Shown: positions 34,363-46,815, counted from the first letter of the stretch. The stretch: 64,000 bases of DNA from Lentinus brumalis (GCA_001792895.1 MARA01000003.1:2604001-2668000), one strand, 5' to 3'. Numbers and translations are program-made. The notes: generated by a model from the sequence alone, not told the origin.

Positions 34363-35178
34363 CTATGGACCCTTTCCCGATGCCAAGTACACTTGGATGT
34401 CCGTCGCTTCGTCAAAGTCACCGCGAGGACGGGAAACCCAGCCACCAACGACCTCGTCAAAGTAAAGCTCAATCTTCCACATGCCACCTCCTACCCATCT
34501 GAGAGAGGTATAAGGATCCCACCATTCAATGCGGGCCGTCTTCGACGCGTCGTCGAGCTGGTATCCTGCGACGTGAGGGGTAGGGCCGAGGTATTCGTGA
34601 CTGTTGAATGTTTAAAAAACAGTTCAGTCGCTTGACGGTGAGCAAGAGTCCAACGAATACTCACCGTTTAGATGTGATACCATCCTCTGTCACGTAGTTG
34701 GTCCCTTGGAAACCACTGTCGGGCTTCGCGTCGTAGAACCGGTACACGAGGAAGTTCAGGTCATCGCCCTCCGCGAACTTGATCTGTGCGACGTGCAGTG
34801 AGTACGGATCTCCTGCAATGTACACTCAACACTTGGTACTTGCGGACTGTTTCCTATCATCGTCTTGATAGCGCAACGGGAGGAACAGTTTCCCAGCGAA
34901 CGGTGCAGGGTACGTTCTGGTCGGCCGTTTCTGCAACTGGTGGCACCGCGGCTCAGTGTCTGCTCAGCGAGCTCGATGAGATTCGGAAAGAGCGGCACCT
35001 CCCAAGCGCTCTTCCTCGTCAAGTCCTCCAAGGTCTCGTGGATCTCCGTGCGTTCACGCTCCAAGCTCTCTTCACGCAGGACGCGGAGATCCGAGTCTGG
35101 TCGGTTGGCCTGCTCACGTCGGGCGGCCCGTCGATTGATCCAGCCGTCGCGGGCCTCGTCACTCCATGTACGTTGCAT
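34363..35178 (-). CDS. Hypothetical protein, three exons
   Basis: Exons 34914-35178, 34665-34812 and 34363-34600 join in phase (GTACCC, GTGAGT donors; TTGCAG and AACAG acceptors) and give 216 residues. The first exon is strongly helical and charged (ESLERERTEIHETLEDL). The rest looks like a beta-rich domain with many aromatic residues (DDLNFLVYRFYDAKP; ARIEWWDPYTSLRWVGGGMW). No signal peptide or membrane segment is visible and no family is recognised. The start codon is the first in the frame; a longer N-terminus is possible. Confidence 0.55.
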
Positions 35179-35559
35179 GACTGTCTGTCAAGCAAACTGA
35201 CGCAAAGATCGGCGAAGTCGTGCGGGGCGGTATGCAGAGTGAGTCACAGTACTGGCACTGACTGGACGGTCCAACGTGAGAATGGACGCCTACAACAGCG
35301 GGGACTGCAAGGATACCATGTTAACAAGCGTTGCTCTCATCCGCCGTGTGTCGGGGTGCCTTGAATTCGACCTTAGATTTGCATTTCAGAGGCTCGAAGG
35401 TCGATCACGGTGATACTCGTAGCACATGGCTAGGGCGAGCGGCGAACACAACAGGTCCATGAGACCGGCAGCGACAAGAAGACCATGCGCAAATGAGTAA
35501 AAATCCCTCGAGGCTTACCAGCGTCCAAGCGTCCAGTGACGCTTCAGTGACTCCCGCCG
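35179..35559. other. Intergenic, nothing seen
   Basis: No coding frame with support and no repeat. It lies between two minus-strand loci, upstream of 34363-35178 and downstream of the F-box pseudogene. Confidence 0.5.
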
Positions 35560-36433
35560 TTACCACAGTCTCTCCGGAGCCTTGAGCTCGTGTCCAAGCT
35601 TCCAGTACCTCTCTGCCTCCGGCATCGCCCATTCAGGACGCACTCTCCCCGTGTCCATCGCTCCTGGCCTTCCTTCCGCCAAAAGCACCACTTCATCCAC
35701 ATGCCTGTCAAGCGACATGAAAGCGTCCGCAAACAGCTGACGTGAACCTGGTTCATCCTCTGTCTTGCGATAGCGGGACCGCTGGATGATCATCCGGCGC
35801 AGACGACACCCCAACCTCTCGCGCGTAATGGCTATGTCGATGAGCGAGGGAGGCGAGAGCGCCCCGGGAGTGGTGCCCCAGCACGACTGTAAGGCGAGAG
35901 TATGCAAACACCGACAGAGGAGCGAGCTTGACTGCCCCAGCGCCATGCACAACGCCTCGGATATCTGCGCCGAGTGCCTGTCTTCGACTCCGCCAGACCA
36001 CGACACGGACGTCGCGACTCGGAGGTCGACCAGGCGCGGGACGTGCGGCAGGATGATCGGTAGGAGGGCGGGTCGCGCGTCGAGATGGAGAGGTGCTCGA
36101 GCGCGGAGAGCGGGAGCGTCGTGTGCACCATCTTTGGCCACTGGATCGAGGCTTCCCTCCCGTTCACGGAGACCCACAGACCAGAACAAGCCTCTTTGTC
36201 GGAGCTATGCGCACAAAGTTGATCTCAGCTGAAACGTGAGGACCAGGGGATAACGTGGGTGAAAGGTCGATAGATATCCCTCGCCTAATTGCACTCTACC
36301 GTCGTCGAGTGCGACGTAGAAGATGGCCGTGACGAGTTCCGCCGGGAGTTTCCCGATGTGGGTGACAGCATTGATGCGAGCCCGAGCTTTCAGCAGGACA
36401 CGTAGTACCGTAGATTCTGCGGAGATGAGCTGT
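35560..36433 (-). pseudogene. Internally deleted F-box paralog
   Basis: Read from 36433 downwards, it first matches the start of the F-box protein at 41295-43036 (TVLRVLLKARARIN...IGKLPAELVTAIF against the paralog's LHARAPIN...VQLPPELLIIIF), as far as LVLT. It then jumps to the paralog's region HASDRAEELPMW and continues colinearly to the same C-terminal end (HVDEVVLLAEG...ERLW). The central leucine-rich part, about 260 residues, is missing at a junction near 36235. Two frame breaks are also present, one at the junction and one at a C run near 36075. An intron just upstream (GTAAGA donor near 36487, CGCAG acceptor) is conserved, so it arose by DNA duplication and not through RNA. Confidence 0.75.
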
Positions 36434-36973
36434 GTCTGCGGTTAGAGGCGAGAAAAGATGCATGAATGGCTGTATTCTAGATCTTACGCTGTCGCCGCTA
36501 CTTGTCGATTAACCGGATCAGCTATGAATGGCATGTACGATAACTTCGCAGCACGAACCTCTTATGGTCCAAGAGTCTTGTCAGTTGCAACGCCAGTTAT
36601 ACGCATCGCTGCGAACTGTGCTCAATAGTAGTACAGATCTTTAAGAAAGTTGAAGCGCAGGTAAAGGATAGATTAGCACTTGGCCAGTGTTGCCACAGTG
36701 AATTGTAATGTTTCAATAGCGGAGTGTGGGTTCACGTATTGGGGCTACAAAGATATGGTTGAGGAGGAGGAAGTGAAAGATGGATTGCCAACTTGCCGTC
36801 AACCAGCGTCAACGGACCGGCCTTTCCGGCTTTTACCGAAGTTTCGCGAGTATTTAACCTCGACGCTCTTGTGCGAACATTGCCACTGACCATTGATCGC
36901 GTTCATTCTATGATTGTTCCATACAGGTAAGAGTAACGCAATACCTGACATGCCGTAATCATACAGTGACGAT
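36434..36973. other. Intergenic with remnants of the pseudogene 5' end
   Basis: It contains the likely first exon and intron of the F-box pseudogene (about 36434-36560), then AT-richer sequence up to the reductase stop codon. No other gene seen. Confidence 0.45.
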
Positions 36974-38205
36974 TCATGGCACCCAGCCCCGACTCTCGAG
37001 ATCCCGGATGGTATCTGCTGCCGTAGCTTCAAGGCTGCGATACCGCAGACCAAGCACCTCCCGACTCTTCTCTGCATTGTATATCGTAGGGTGCACCGCA
37101 TCCTCCTTCCTATAGGACGGTTCGCCGGCGGGAATTTTGTCTGTGACCTGGCGAGCAGCATCCACTACGCGCGGCCAATCAGGTGAGCATGATGCAGACA
37201 ACGATGCTACAGATTCTTACCGAACTGTTGCATCACGCAGGAGCCGGCGCAGATCAGGAATCGCTCGCCCCCTGCCTCTGGCACGGTGAGCGCGAGGACG
37301 TGCGCGCGGGCCAGGTCGCGTACATCCACGTAGGAGTACCTGTGCGAAGACGACGAAGTGAGACCAGGACACAGCTGCAGAAGAATCACACGCACCCATT
37401 CTTCGTCAACGCCTCGCCCGTCAAGTCGCCCTTGACAATGTGGTCGTACCACATCCTCGCAGTCCCTCCGAAGCCTTCCAGCGTCGGCACTTCATGGATG
37501 ACAGGTCCGTACACAAACGGCGGGTTCAGGGTGACGAGGTCCCATTCAAGACCGCCTTTCGCTTTAGCGTCCTCGTAGAGCTTCCAGGCCGCGCGTTCCG
37601 CAACTGTCTTGCTCGTGCGGTATATGTCCGATCCCGACGCCTTCCCGCCCTTCTCCTGTACCTCCTTGGGAGAAAACTCGTTCCAGTCGCGCTCATTCAG
37701 CACTCGCGTGCCCGCGTCCTCGGGCCTCGGTGGACTGAAGATGGCCGCGGCGGAGGATAGGATCACAACGCGGCGGACGGTCGCCCGGTGCTTGAGCGCG
37801 CTGTTCAAGATGCTCAGCGTACCCTCCACGGCCGGCTTTATTACCGCGCTGGGATCGTTGGAGTTCAGATCCGTGGGAGAGGCCAAGTGCAAGATCGCGT
37901 CGACATCCTCTGCGGCTTCGTCAAACGCGCCGTGCTAATTAACCCGGGCCGAGAACATCAGCGACTCAGGTTTAAACATGTACATGTGCTGTGAGAGTGC
38001 GTACCGCGGTCATATTGCTCACGACGACAATTTCTAACCTGTCGCGATAAGTCGCAAAGCGGTCGCGGAGGTATGTTGCTTTGTCTTCCGACCGGACCGT
38101 GCCGCGAACAGAGAAACCATGCTCCAGAAGGTCCTGCAACACCCACACGGCTACGAAGCCATTAGCTCCAGTGACGAGGACCTTGCCGGAAGAGATGGCA
38201 GGCAT
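36974..38205 (-). CDS. NAD(P)-dependent extended SDR reductase (aldehyde/ketone reductase type)
   Basis: Four exons (38005-38205, 37396-37934, 37221-37339, 36974-37164) join in phase to give 349 residues. The start codon is followed at once by the Rossmann motif KVLVTGANGFVA. After VDAILHLASP and VILSSAAAIF comes the catalytic motif YRTSK (Y-x3-K), with NPPFVYGP and YVDVRDLARAHVLAL downstream. This is the layout of extended short-chain dehydrogenases such as yeast Gre2 methylglyoxal/aldehyde reductases and dihydroflavonol-4-reductase-like enzymes. It should reduce an aldehyde or ketone with NADPH in the cytosol; the substrate cannot be read from the sequence. A TATA-like element lies about 50 bp upstream. 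Confidence 0.88.
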
Positions 38206-38254
38206 GATGTACTCAAGGTCAGCGGGGTGTATGTTGTTAAATACGAAATGCCCA

Positions 38255-38267
38255 CCGTATATATACC
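38255..38267 (-). promoter_or_regulatory. TATA-like element of the reductase gene
   Basis: GGTATATATACGG on the minus strand, about 50-60 bp upstream of the reductase ATG at 38205. Spacing fits a TATA box with a short leader. Confidence 0.5.
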
Positions 38268-39131
38268 ACCCTTCGACGGAAGCGCACGAACATCACTCCG
38301 TGGGTACCCCGAGATGAGTTCCACCTGCAAAGCAGCTCATGGGTACTTAGTACACGCAGTGTTGCGGATAGGGCATGCTCAGTAATATCTCTTCGGGATG
38401 AGTCAGCTGTCGTGTCGTTCCCGACTTATCTTCGCCTGGAATGCCGAGTCGCCGAAGCTGAGTACTGAGTCCCCGAGTCGCCATGGCTCACACCCTGCCG
38501 TAGAAGAGTTGTCACCCTTTTCCTCTGACATCCTGGAGTAAGTACTGGTCGTTAACTTCGCACAATGCCGAGCCATGCGACTGTAGGGTACATGTCCGCG
38601 CTGAAGCCAACGACAGGTCAACGGGTGTCAGTCAAAGAAGTGTACTTCATACAAATGCGGACGTACGTGTTACAATCACGAGTCCTCGGCGAACAGACAG
38701 ACTCTGAAGAACTGCGGTCGCAAGATGTTCTCCACATCGCAGTAGAGACCGCTCAAGTTGCGAAATTCAGATGTATCGCTCGGGGCGAGATGCAGGGGCC
38801 ACACAAGCCAAGCCATCCATCACAATCGGTCCCGCCCGAAGTAGTGCCTCCCCTGGAGTAAGTATTACTTATGTGTGGGCGAGCGAGAACTTCGTAGTAC
38901 GCACCTCATCTGGTCTATGAGTGGAAGCAATTGTGATATTAATTCACCACACCAATTCACACTTCAGAACGCAGGTTGAGGAGTAGATCAGAGCTTGGGC
39001 AACTTGCAAGAAGTGGTTGAGATGCAAGAGGTAGGCGCGACCTGAACTCGCGAGCCAACCTCTATTAAGTAACAGAGGCAGAGAACTGGATTGCGACAGT
39101 ACTGTAATACGTAAATAGCCACATAACTCAC
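38268..39131. other. Intergenic
   Basis: It holds the upstream region of the reductase gene and the 3' side of the F-box gene. A poorly conserved last exon of that gene may reach about 38950. No independent gene is supported. Confidence 0.4.
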
Positions 39132-40565
39132 TCATGCTGCCATACGTCCGCACGTTTCGGTTGCTCAACGAGCGGGTGCAGTGGAGGTCCGCTGGCATGC
39201 AGGCTCGCCACTGGCAGGAAGAGTGGGTAGCCCGAAGTCGCAACATCGATGGTGCAAATCAAATACCAGCTCACTCAGCATCCATGTCTCTGACGTACTT
39301 GCCACCGGCGCGGAATATGCATTCTAGCTTGCAGATTTTTCTGAGTGTGCCTTCGATCTTCGTAGTGATCCCGTCTATCCGCCGGTCCAGGATGGGCTGC
39401 GCATCCTTCGACTTCTTCCGCCAGGCGTCAGCCATATGCCACTTTTCCAAAGCTATGGCAATCTGGGAGAGAATGTATCACATGTAAGCGGTGGAAGGTC
39501 GTACAGGTTCTCAACCGAGTTGACTCGCCTCCTCATCATCCTTGACAGTCTTCTCGCACTTCATCTGAGCGGCCTCCAAAGCGCCTGCATCGTGGTTCAG
39601 GGTAGCGAGATACTGGAGCAACTTGTCGACATCGCGCTTGTGGAAGTACAACCCTGCGCAAATATGATTCGCGTATGAATAGAAGTAGGCCGTTGAGGAG
39701 GGAATGGAGTTACTCGGAGTTGTGACCATGACGTGGTAGCGTAGCATAAGCGCAGGCCGAAGAGCATCGTACTGAGGGGGGAACATGGCATGGAGCTCGC
39801 GTAGCTCGACGAAGCTAGTAGTGTCCGAGTTAGGAAGGGCACAAAGCGACTCGAAAAACAAAGAGGACGTACTTGCGCCTGAAGCATAGTTTGCAGCAAC
39901 GCACTCTGCATACCCACATTATCTCCACTGTGACTTTGACTCTCTCTCTGAAACAGATCTACGAGCATAAGAGGGTTTCAGTGAGACGCCAGGCGTGTCG
40001 CACGCGACGGCACCTCACCTGACAATGCGGCTCGAACATGAAGCTGGCATATGTGGGCTCGTCCATACCCTTCGGACAGTCGGGAAGACCAGGGACGTTC
40101 TCGCGTGCGCGTCTCCAGATGGCCAAAGCAGAGCGCATCATGAGGAGCTTGCGCAACGCCTTCGTTGTCCTTGCGAGGTGTAGCAAGTCAAGCGGATGAA
40201 CATGCTGAAGGACCTGGCCGGTTCAAGAAATTATCAGTCGAGCTGCTCCTTCCAGGGCCCGACTTCATACTCACCTCATACAGGATGTCCATAGGCATAT
40301 CCGGGAGCATACTGAGCGACTCGCTCTTCAGGCCCATCCTCGCCCGATCTCTTGTCGCAGAGGACGCCTGCTTGAATTGAGTGCCTGCATTCACGCGTCG
40401 ACGTTGCACAGGACGCTTTGAGCGATCGCTGTCGCGTAAAACGACGACCTTGGACCCCGCCTCCGGTCCTTGCGACGCGTCTGCTGCATTTGATGGTGTC
40501 TTTGCCTTTGCCTTTGCCTTCAGTCTCGAGGAACGACGCAACGCAGCGACAGATCCAGGTGGCAT
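39132..40565 (-). CDS. F-box protein of the Agaricomycete Cys-rich type
   Basis: Exons 40275-40565, 40019-40213, 39873-39958, 39529-39814 and 39275-39462 join in phase; a further exon near 39132-39210 carries the family motif HPLVEQPK but needs one base of adjustment. The protein begins with a basic Arg/Lys-rich region, then an F-box (MLPDMPMDILYEVLQHVHPLDLLHLARTTK), the segment PGLPDCPKGMDEPTYASFMF and a Cys-rich stretch (EPHCQICF, VRCCKLCF). It ends in charged helices (IALEKWHMADAWRKK). This order is known from a large family of Agaricomycete F-box proteins, presumed SCF adaptors. The intron after exon 4 is of GC-AG type (GCGAGT donor). Confidence 0.75.
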
Positions 40566-40879
40566 GTCTACCGCTCGAAATGTCGCGGACTTGATGTGAT
40601 TGCACTGAAAACAGAACTTGAAAGGTTTGGTCGTGGTAGTTGGTCGAAGAGTGCACCGTCACTGGCACGCTTCGCGTATATGCACTACTAGTACACGGTC
40701 ACGTTCGCAGGGCTATCTCCCTAGACGCTCAGTAGTTCGGCCATGATCACAGGACAAGACACCATGTAGCAACCTACACATTCCGTATACCAACTGGACA
40801 ACGTTGCAATGTGTAGCTCGAAGGGGCCGCGCCAAAGGAGACACGGCGCAAGCTGCATGGATCTGAAGTCTAGGCACAA
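40566..40879. other. Intergenic, nothing seen
   Basis: Upstream region of the minus-strand F-box gene that starts at 40565. No supported frame. Confidence 0.5.
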
Positions 40880-41200
40880 CACGTCAGGAAGCTGTAGTAC
40901 CAAAGTGACCGCATTGGAAGAGGAATTGGGGCAGTCGTACAGTGCAAGAAAGGGAAGCTAGAAATGGAGGATTGAAAGTGAGAAGTTCTTGACGTATATC
41001 GTGAAAACGTAGAGCACACACGGTCGAGCAATTGTAGTCGAGAATCAAAACATCGCCGGTCACATATCGGGAATCGTCCGCCTCGTAAATGAGCACGCCC
41101 TTCATGCCCCGCTCTGCGTCCATCTACCGTTGGGGCTGCATCTGCGATACACGCCTGTCCCCGCAAAGATTCTCGACGAGACGGTTCTCCGCATGTGAGC
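40880..41200 (-). pseudogene. Duplicated fragment of the ATG4 3' end
   Basis: The minus strand here aligns with the last coding bases and 3' flank of ATG4 (about 43400-43720). Shared are the block GATGGACGCAGAGCGGGGCAT (here about 41105) and its continuation encoding KGVL, acidic residues and ADD. The following untranslated part with GATATGTGAC, CTTCTCA, TTCAATCCTC and TTGCACTGTAC also matches. Substitutions are common and the frame has changed. With the real ATG4 tail it forms direct repeats on both sides of the F-box gene at 41295-43036. Confidence 0.75.
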
Positions 41201-41294
41201 AAAGGTAGCTAGACAGTGACTGCCAGTATATTCATGAGCACACTGACGCTGAAAGATACGGAAGTGAACTCACACAGGTCGAACTATTCTTCTT

Positions 41295-43036
41295 CTACCA
41301 CAGTCGGTGCGGAGCATGCTGTTCCTTGGAATCCCGAGGGAGTATCCAGTACTTCTCCGCATCCGCCATCGCCCACTCCGACCGCAGTTCCCCGCCGCTG
41401 TCGAGCGATCCTGGCTCCCCGTCCGCTACAAGCACCAGTTCGTCCACATGCTCGGCCAGCGCCGCGTTGAACGTGTCTGCAAACAGCTGACGTGGCTCCT
41501 CTGAGCCTGGGTCCGCGCGCCATTGGACAACTATCCGGCTGAGACGGCAGCCCAATTGCGCACGCGCAGTGGCCATCTTAATGAGTGCGGTTGGTGAGAA
41601 CACAGCGGGGATCCGCTCCCGGGCCAGTAACGCGAGCGAACGCAAGCGCCTGCAAACGAGGGGACTTGACTGCCCTAATGCCGTGTGCAGTGCCTCGGAA
41701 ACCTGCTTCGACTCCTCGGTCCTGTCCACATATTTTGAGGAGATTATGACACGAAGGTCTACCAAGCACGGGAGGTGTGGCAGAATATACGGGAAGAGGC
41801 CTGAATCGCGCGTCGCGACGGAGAGACATTCGAGCGCAGAGAGAATTATCGTATGCACTATCCCGGTGGGCCAGGGCTCGAAGGGTTCTCTCCAGGTAAC
41901 CGAGAACCACATGGGCAACTCCTCGGCCCTGTCGGAGGCGTGCGCCACAAATTCAATACTGTGTGAACGTGTGGCGAGCTGCAGGGTAGTGACCCTCCTC
42001 GAGAGGAGGCGGTCGAGCCTTCGGTCCCCTGCTGATAAGACGTCCATCTTGGCGGCAATCCGAATGAGGCGATTCTTGGGCATAGCTAAATGCTCCAGTA
42101 GAGTAAGCGCATAGTCCAGGTGAGTTGCCAGGACCAGACCACGCATGGAGCGGAGGAGAACTGTGCCATACGAGCGGACACCAGTCCCAGGCTTCGGAAC
42201 GGCGCGTTGATTCTGGACATGAAGGTATTGCAGTGCGGGAGTGTTCGCCAACATCTTGAGGATGGTTCGAACAGGCGGTGTCTGCGAGATTGGAGGCGCC
42301 AGGTAGAGATGTGTCAGGTTAGGGAACTGGTTGGTAGGCAAGCCTACTACTTTTCCTAACGCCAGGCCCTGCAATCCCACCACATTCGCTCCCAACAGCT
42401 GGTCCCAAAGTCGGACAGAGGGAAAGGGGACGGCGATAGCCGTTAAACACTCTAGGAGAGGCATCTCCAGGCGGCGAAGGGCAGCGAGCGTGGGTTCCTG
42501 CATGTATACAACGTCGATGCGTCGCAACTGTCGAGATATCCTTTCCAGGACTGTCTCCGCTCCATCGCGCGATCCCAGCAGACGAAGTGTCATGCTGTCG
42601 GCCTTCGCACGAGAGATGTCTTCCTCATACAATGCTTCCTCGTCGTTGTGGATGGCGGACCAAAGCGAGGGCGTCGCAGCAGCGAGGTCGCGCCACCCGC
42701 GACAGACATGGGTGAGCACCAGACGCGCACGTCGTGCGTTTTCAAAGGAAGGGATCGTGTACTCGCCCAAGCGGATTCGATCATCCCCAAACACGACGTA
42801 TAAGAAGATGATGATGAGGAGCTCGGGCGGGAGTTGGACGATGTGGTTGATGGGAGCCCGCGCATGCAGGAGCACGGCAAAGTCGGCGGAAAGAAGCTGC
42901 GCTACCCATCAGACGCAAGGAAAACACACTGAAAGCAGTTGATACGTACTTCATCATTGCTGTGTATACGGGGCCAAAGAGATGTCTCAATCAGCTGAGG
43001 ATCACAGGGAGAACATCTGTCTAGTGCGCACCTCAT
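41295..43036 (-). CDS. F-box/LRR-like protein, intact
   Basis: Exons 42950-43036 and 41295-42896, with a GTACGT donor and GCGCAG acceptor in phase, give 562 residues. The F-box motif is INHIVQLPPELLIIIFLYVVFG, followed by VLTHVCRGWRDLA and repeated leucine-rich segments (for example FPNLTHLYLAPPI, TPALQYLHVQNQ). The C-terminus (HVDELVLVADG...LW) is shared with the deleted pseudogene at 35560-36433. Such proteins usually recruit substrates to an SCF ubiquitin ligase. A shorter first exon using a donor at 42995-43031 is possible but would need a 37-nt intron. It lies tail-to-head behind ATG4 and is bracketed by copies of the ATG4 3' end. Confidence 0.82.
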
Positions 43037-43616
43037 ATCGTCCGAGGGAGTCAATCGTGACGCCGAAGCCGCACATCGCTGCAATCCATTCGCTACATCT
43101 CCTTGGGCATGATCCATATTGGCCTTCGAGACGCAGGTCGATGGGCAGATGGGACCTTGTTGCGAGTTCGAGGATGTGGTTGGGTGTTGAGTCACAGGCG
43201 CTTGTGTGCGAGATCTGGGTTGAGGTAAGCTCGCGTTGACTTTGGTAGTTCGATTGCAGCGGTTCGCGTGGAGGGTGGGTATCTTGTGTAATAGCATTGC
43301 GAGCACAAGACATGACCTACAGACTTCTTGTATCCAACATGGAAAATGTTGGGAGCTCGAGGGCATGGCGAAAGGATCGAACTGTACAACATATAGGAAC
43401 CATACCGAGGTGAGAAGACCGGAGAAGGAGATGCGGAAGATTGATCAGTGGTACAGTGCAAGAAATGGGTAAGCTGGCCGATGCCGTCGGCCATGCCCAT
43501 AGAAGAAGACGAGGCCAAAGGCGAGGATTGAAGATGAGAAGTCCTGCTCGTGATCCGTAAGTACCTGGAGCGCATACGATGCAGCATTAACAATTGAGAA
43601 TGAACCACGTCACATA
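43037..43616. other. Spacer between ATG4 and the F-box gene
   Basis: It contains the ATG4 3' flank (43400-43616, duplicated at 40880-41200) and the upstream region of the F-box gene. Minus-strand frames at 43037-43313 are open but no domain is seen. Confidence 0.5.
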
Positions 43617-46600
43617 TCAGAAATCGTCCGCATCGTCCATGAGCACGCCCTTGATGCCCCCGCTCTGCGTCCGTCCACCATCGCGCGCCTTCGCAGTGCG
43701 CATCTGCGGCACGCGCTTGCCCTGCAGCTGCGTAGGCGCGGGCTCCTCGTCTGCGGGGTCCGCGGCCGGAAACGGGTACTGCACCTGCGCCTCCTGGTGC
43801 GGAGCCGGGCGCGGGGTCTTCGACGAACCGGACGACGTCTTCTTCGACTTCCGTCGCGTCGTCTTCCCAGTACCCTTGCTCGTCGTCGAGCTCGTGGACC
43901 GTGACGCGACCATAACGGGGGGCGAGTCGGGGCTCGACGACCCGCGTTTCGCAGCCGCAGGATCCGCGAGAGGAAGATGCGTGTCCGAAAACTCCGGCGG
44001 GTCCGCCCACTCCTCGTCGTCCTCGTCGTCAAAGCTGAGCGAGTCCTGAGTGGAGCTGGAAGGTGCGCGCTTCATGCGCTCCGGAGCATCAATGTCGAAT
44101 GACGGTTTGCCAGCGCTCGGCGTCAGCGGCGCAATCGGATCGTCCTCGGTGTCCACCTCCGACTTGACAGAGCCGCCAATAGAGCCTCCCACAGCCGAGC
44201 CGCGGAGAGACCCATTGGGCGAACCGCCTGGCGAGTTGCCGAGGGAGAACTCCTCGTCGTCCGGCATGTCGATGTCGGGCTCGGAGACAGACTCGAGACC
44301 CATGTCGTCTGAGTCTGATGGGTATTGTGGGGGCTCGTTCGCCAGGGAGAAGATGGACTTGTTCGTACGGAAAAGCTGAACACGCAACGATCAACACGAG
44401 GACGATCTGGAGGGACGGACAAGGACTCACCTCCGTTATCCTGTCCTTGAGATCCAACCACTCGCCCTCGTCTTTGCACAAGAACCCAAGCAGCATGCTG
44501 GGATCGAGACCAGAGAGCGGCATCTTGCGGACGCGGTCACAGTGGAACGTCTTCAGCTCCGCGGCTGAGTAGGCGGTAACGAAGTGACGCTGAAGGGGGT
44601 CAAGGTCTGTCCCTAGGCCGAGCTCGCGCGAGTCCATCTCTGCAGAGTCGTCGGGCAGCACACTCGCTGACTGCCATCGATTATGCATATTGTTTGACTG
44701 AGAGGATTCAGAGAATGATGTGGATGCTGATGAGGTTGAGAGCTGCTGTTGGAGAGGTGATGGGGCTAGAGCTGGAGAACGATACGAAAAGGATGACCCA
44801 GAACCGGTGCTCGCGTTCGAGCGAACAGACACGGGCGATGTAGGCGAGCGAACGTGATGCATCGTGCGGTACTGTCTGTCGCGGTCGCGCTCTCGGTCAG
44901 AGGAGTAGGCTTCCGGTGAAGATTGGCGCTCGTAGCCTTCAGGGGTGTGCCGAGGTGGCGGGCGGAGGGGAACGGCGGGTCGGGCATGATGCGGATCAAG
45001 GTAGAAGAGATTATCGGCCTGCGAGCCGACGAAATAGTATGAGGACGACGGTCGGCCGCCAGCGATTCCGACCGATTGGGGGAAGGTATACAGTGTCTGA
45101 AAAGGTACTGAGGACGACGAGCCGGACGAGATGGACAGGTTGGCTCACCTTGATTGTGTTATAGTACAGTGGATTTACTCCTTCGATTCCAAGGCGAATA
45201 CCAATGAGTATGAGGACGGCCCGATCTCCCCACTCCATCCGACCGTGAGCGTCTCTTCTGACCGAATACATACGGGACCGGGAAGCAGCGTAGACGTCCG
45301 ATTCATAGAGGGTACTATCCGTAGCCACAGCGACGCCCAGGCCAGAGTCGGGGAAGTTGTGAACGAGGGTCCTATCGAGAACGTGTCAGATGGGTGCAAT
45401 GCGCACATAGACTGCGCATGAGGGATGGGGTACGCACTTGATAGCCCCCGCGGCCGTACTGGGGCCGAACCATTGCCCTACGTCCTTGCCGAGCTCCTTA
45501 CCCACCAAAGCCATCCGGTGCACGCTGAAGGGGCAAAGGGGGGACGGGGTATCGAGGAACCAGGTGACGATCTGAACATAAGTGGCGTAATCGGCGGTGT
45601 AGACAGGATGTGGTGGTCTCCGCCAGTCTGAAAGATGTCAGGAAGAATGGTGGTAAAAGAAACGAGTGACGCACCTCGACCCAAGTGCAGATGCAGAAGA
45701 GCATTCGCAAGAAGCGACTGTCCTGTCCGCAGCATGCACCCCCACCCAGCATCGCTCGTCCACCCCTTTTCCCCTCCTAAAGGCCAATTCCATCGTTTCG
45801 TAGGCGGACTGCTTGGTAGACCACTGGGACTCTCAATGACTTCGGCTTCAAGCGCAGCGAGGGTAGTGTCCCTGATGGGGAAAAATTGCGACCGATATGT
45901 AAGCCATATTCGCGACGTGAAGTCGGAGTAGAAGACCGGCGGCCAATTCTTCGATGGATCCTTCGGGTTAGCGGAAGGGGGCTGAGACTGGGAAAGCGAC
46001 GAGTCTGGTGGCGCGGAGCTCGGAGAAGCGGGGGAGGTACTCAAAGAACGGAAGGACGACCCACGACGCGATTCTGTAGAGCTGCGCCGTCCTGGGCTTG
46101 ACACGGGGTCATATGCCGTGGGTGGAGAGGGTTCGTAGCCAGGATGTTGCACGCCAAGCAGCCAGATGGGTTCGGAACACTTATCGGGCATCGCGTCGCT
46201 GTCGAGAAGATAGCGCATGGCCTTGTCGAGATGGCCTTTCCCGTGGCGTGCAGCAGTGACCAGTGCGGATCCCTTGCCTTTCGGCGAGACAGATGCGGAG
46301 AGGTGTTGCTGGGAGAGAAGAGTGGGCAGGCTGAGGTCGGTGGAGGAGGAACTGAAGGTGTGGGCAAACCACCCGGACAACCGGGTCGGAAGGTCGGTGA
46401 GACGGGCGTTCGATCCGGGCGAATAGTACTGTGCAGAAGGGAAATTGTCAGAAAGGGGTCGTTCAGAACGTGTGCGTGGCCGCGGCACCGTCGTGGGCTC
46501 GACAATGACAGGCGGTTCGTCAGGGTTGTCCTCGAAGTCCTTGGAGACGTCGCCGGGATCCACGTCTTGGGACTGCCTGCGACTGCTTGAGTCCCTAAAT

Positions 46601-46815
46601 ATCGATCCCCGGCGACCGGGCTTCTTGTGTTTTGGGGTCTCGGGGAGTGCTGGGCTGGAGGATGAGGAGCTGGGGGTGGGACTGCCACTGGGGTCGACCA
46701 TCGACTTCGACCGGTCGCGGTTCGCCTTGGACAGGAACTTGGGGAGTTTGGAGGCATGGTTTGAGCCTGTCGGCGACGACGGCGAGGGCGATGTGCGCGA
46801 TGGTTTGGTCGACAT
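43617..46815 (-). CDS. ATG4: Autophagy cysteine protease ATG4
   Basis: Five exons (45675-46815, 45438-45627, 45149-45371, 44431-45096, 43617-44375) join in phase to 992 residues, long because of disordered inserts as usual in basidiomycetes. The catalytic Cys is in [17 protein letters not shown]. Further family blocks are [51 protein letters not shown], the Asp/His motif [10 protein letters not shown], and [19 protein letters not shown]. The N-terminal 130 residues and the insert after the DPH motif are Ser/Pro-rich. The C-terminus is acidic ([12 protein letters not shown] ... DDADDF). The enzyme processes ATG8 before lipidation and releases it from membranes in the cytosol. I started at the ATG at 46815, the first in the frame. 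Confidence 0.95.
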
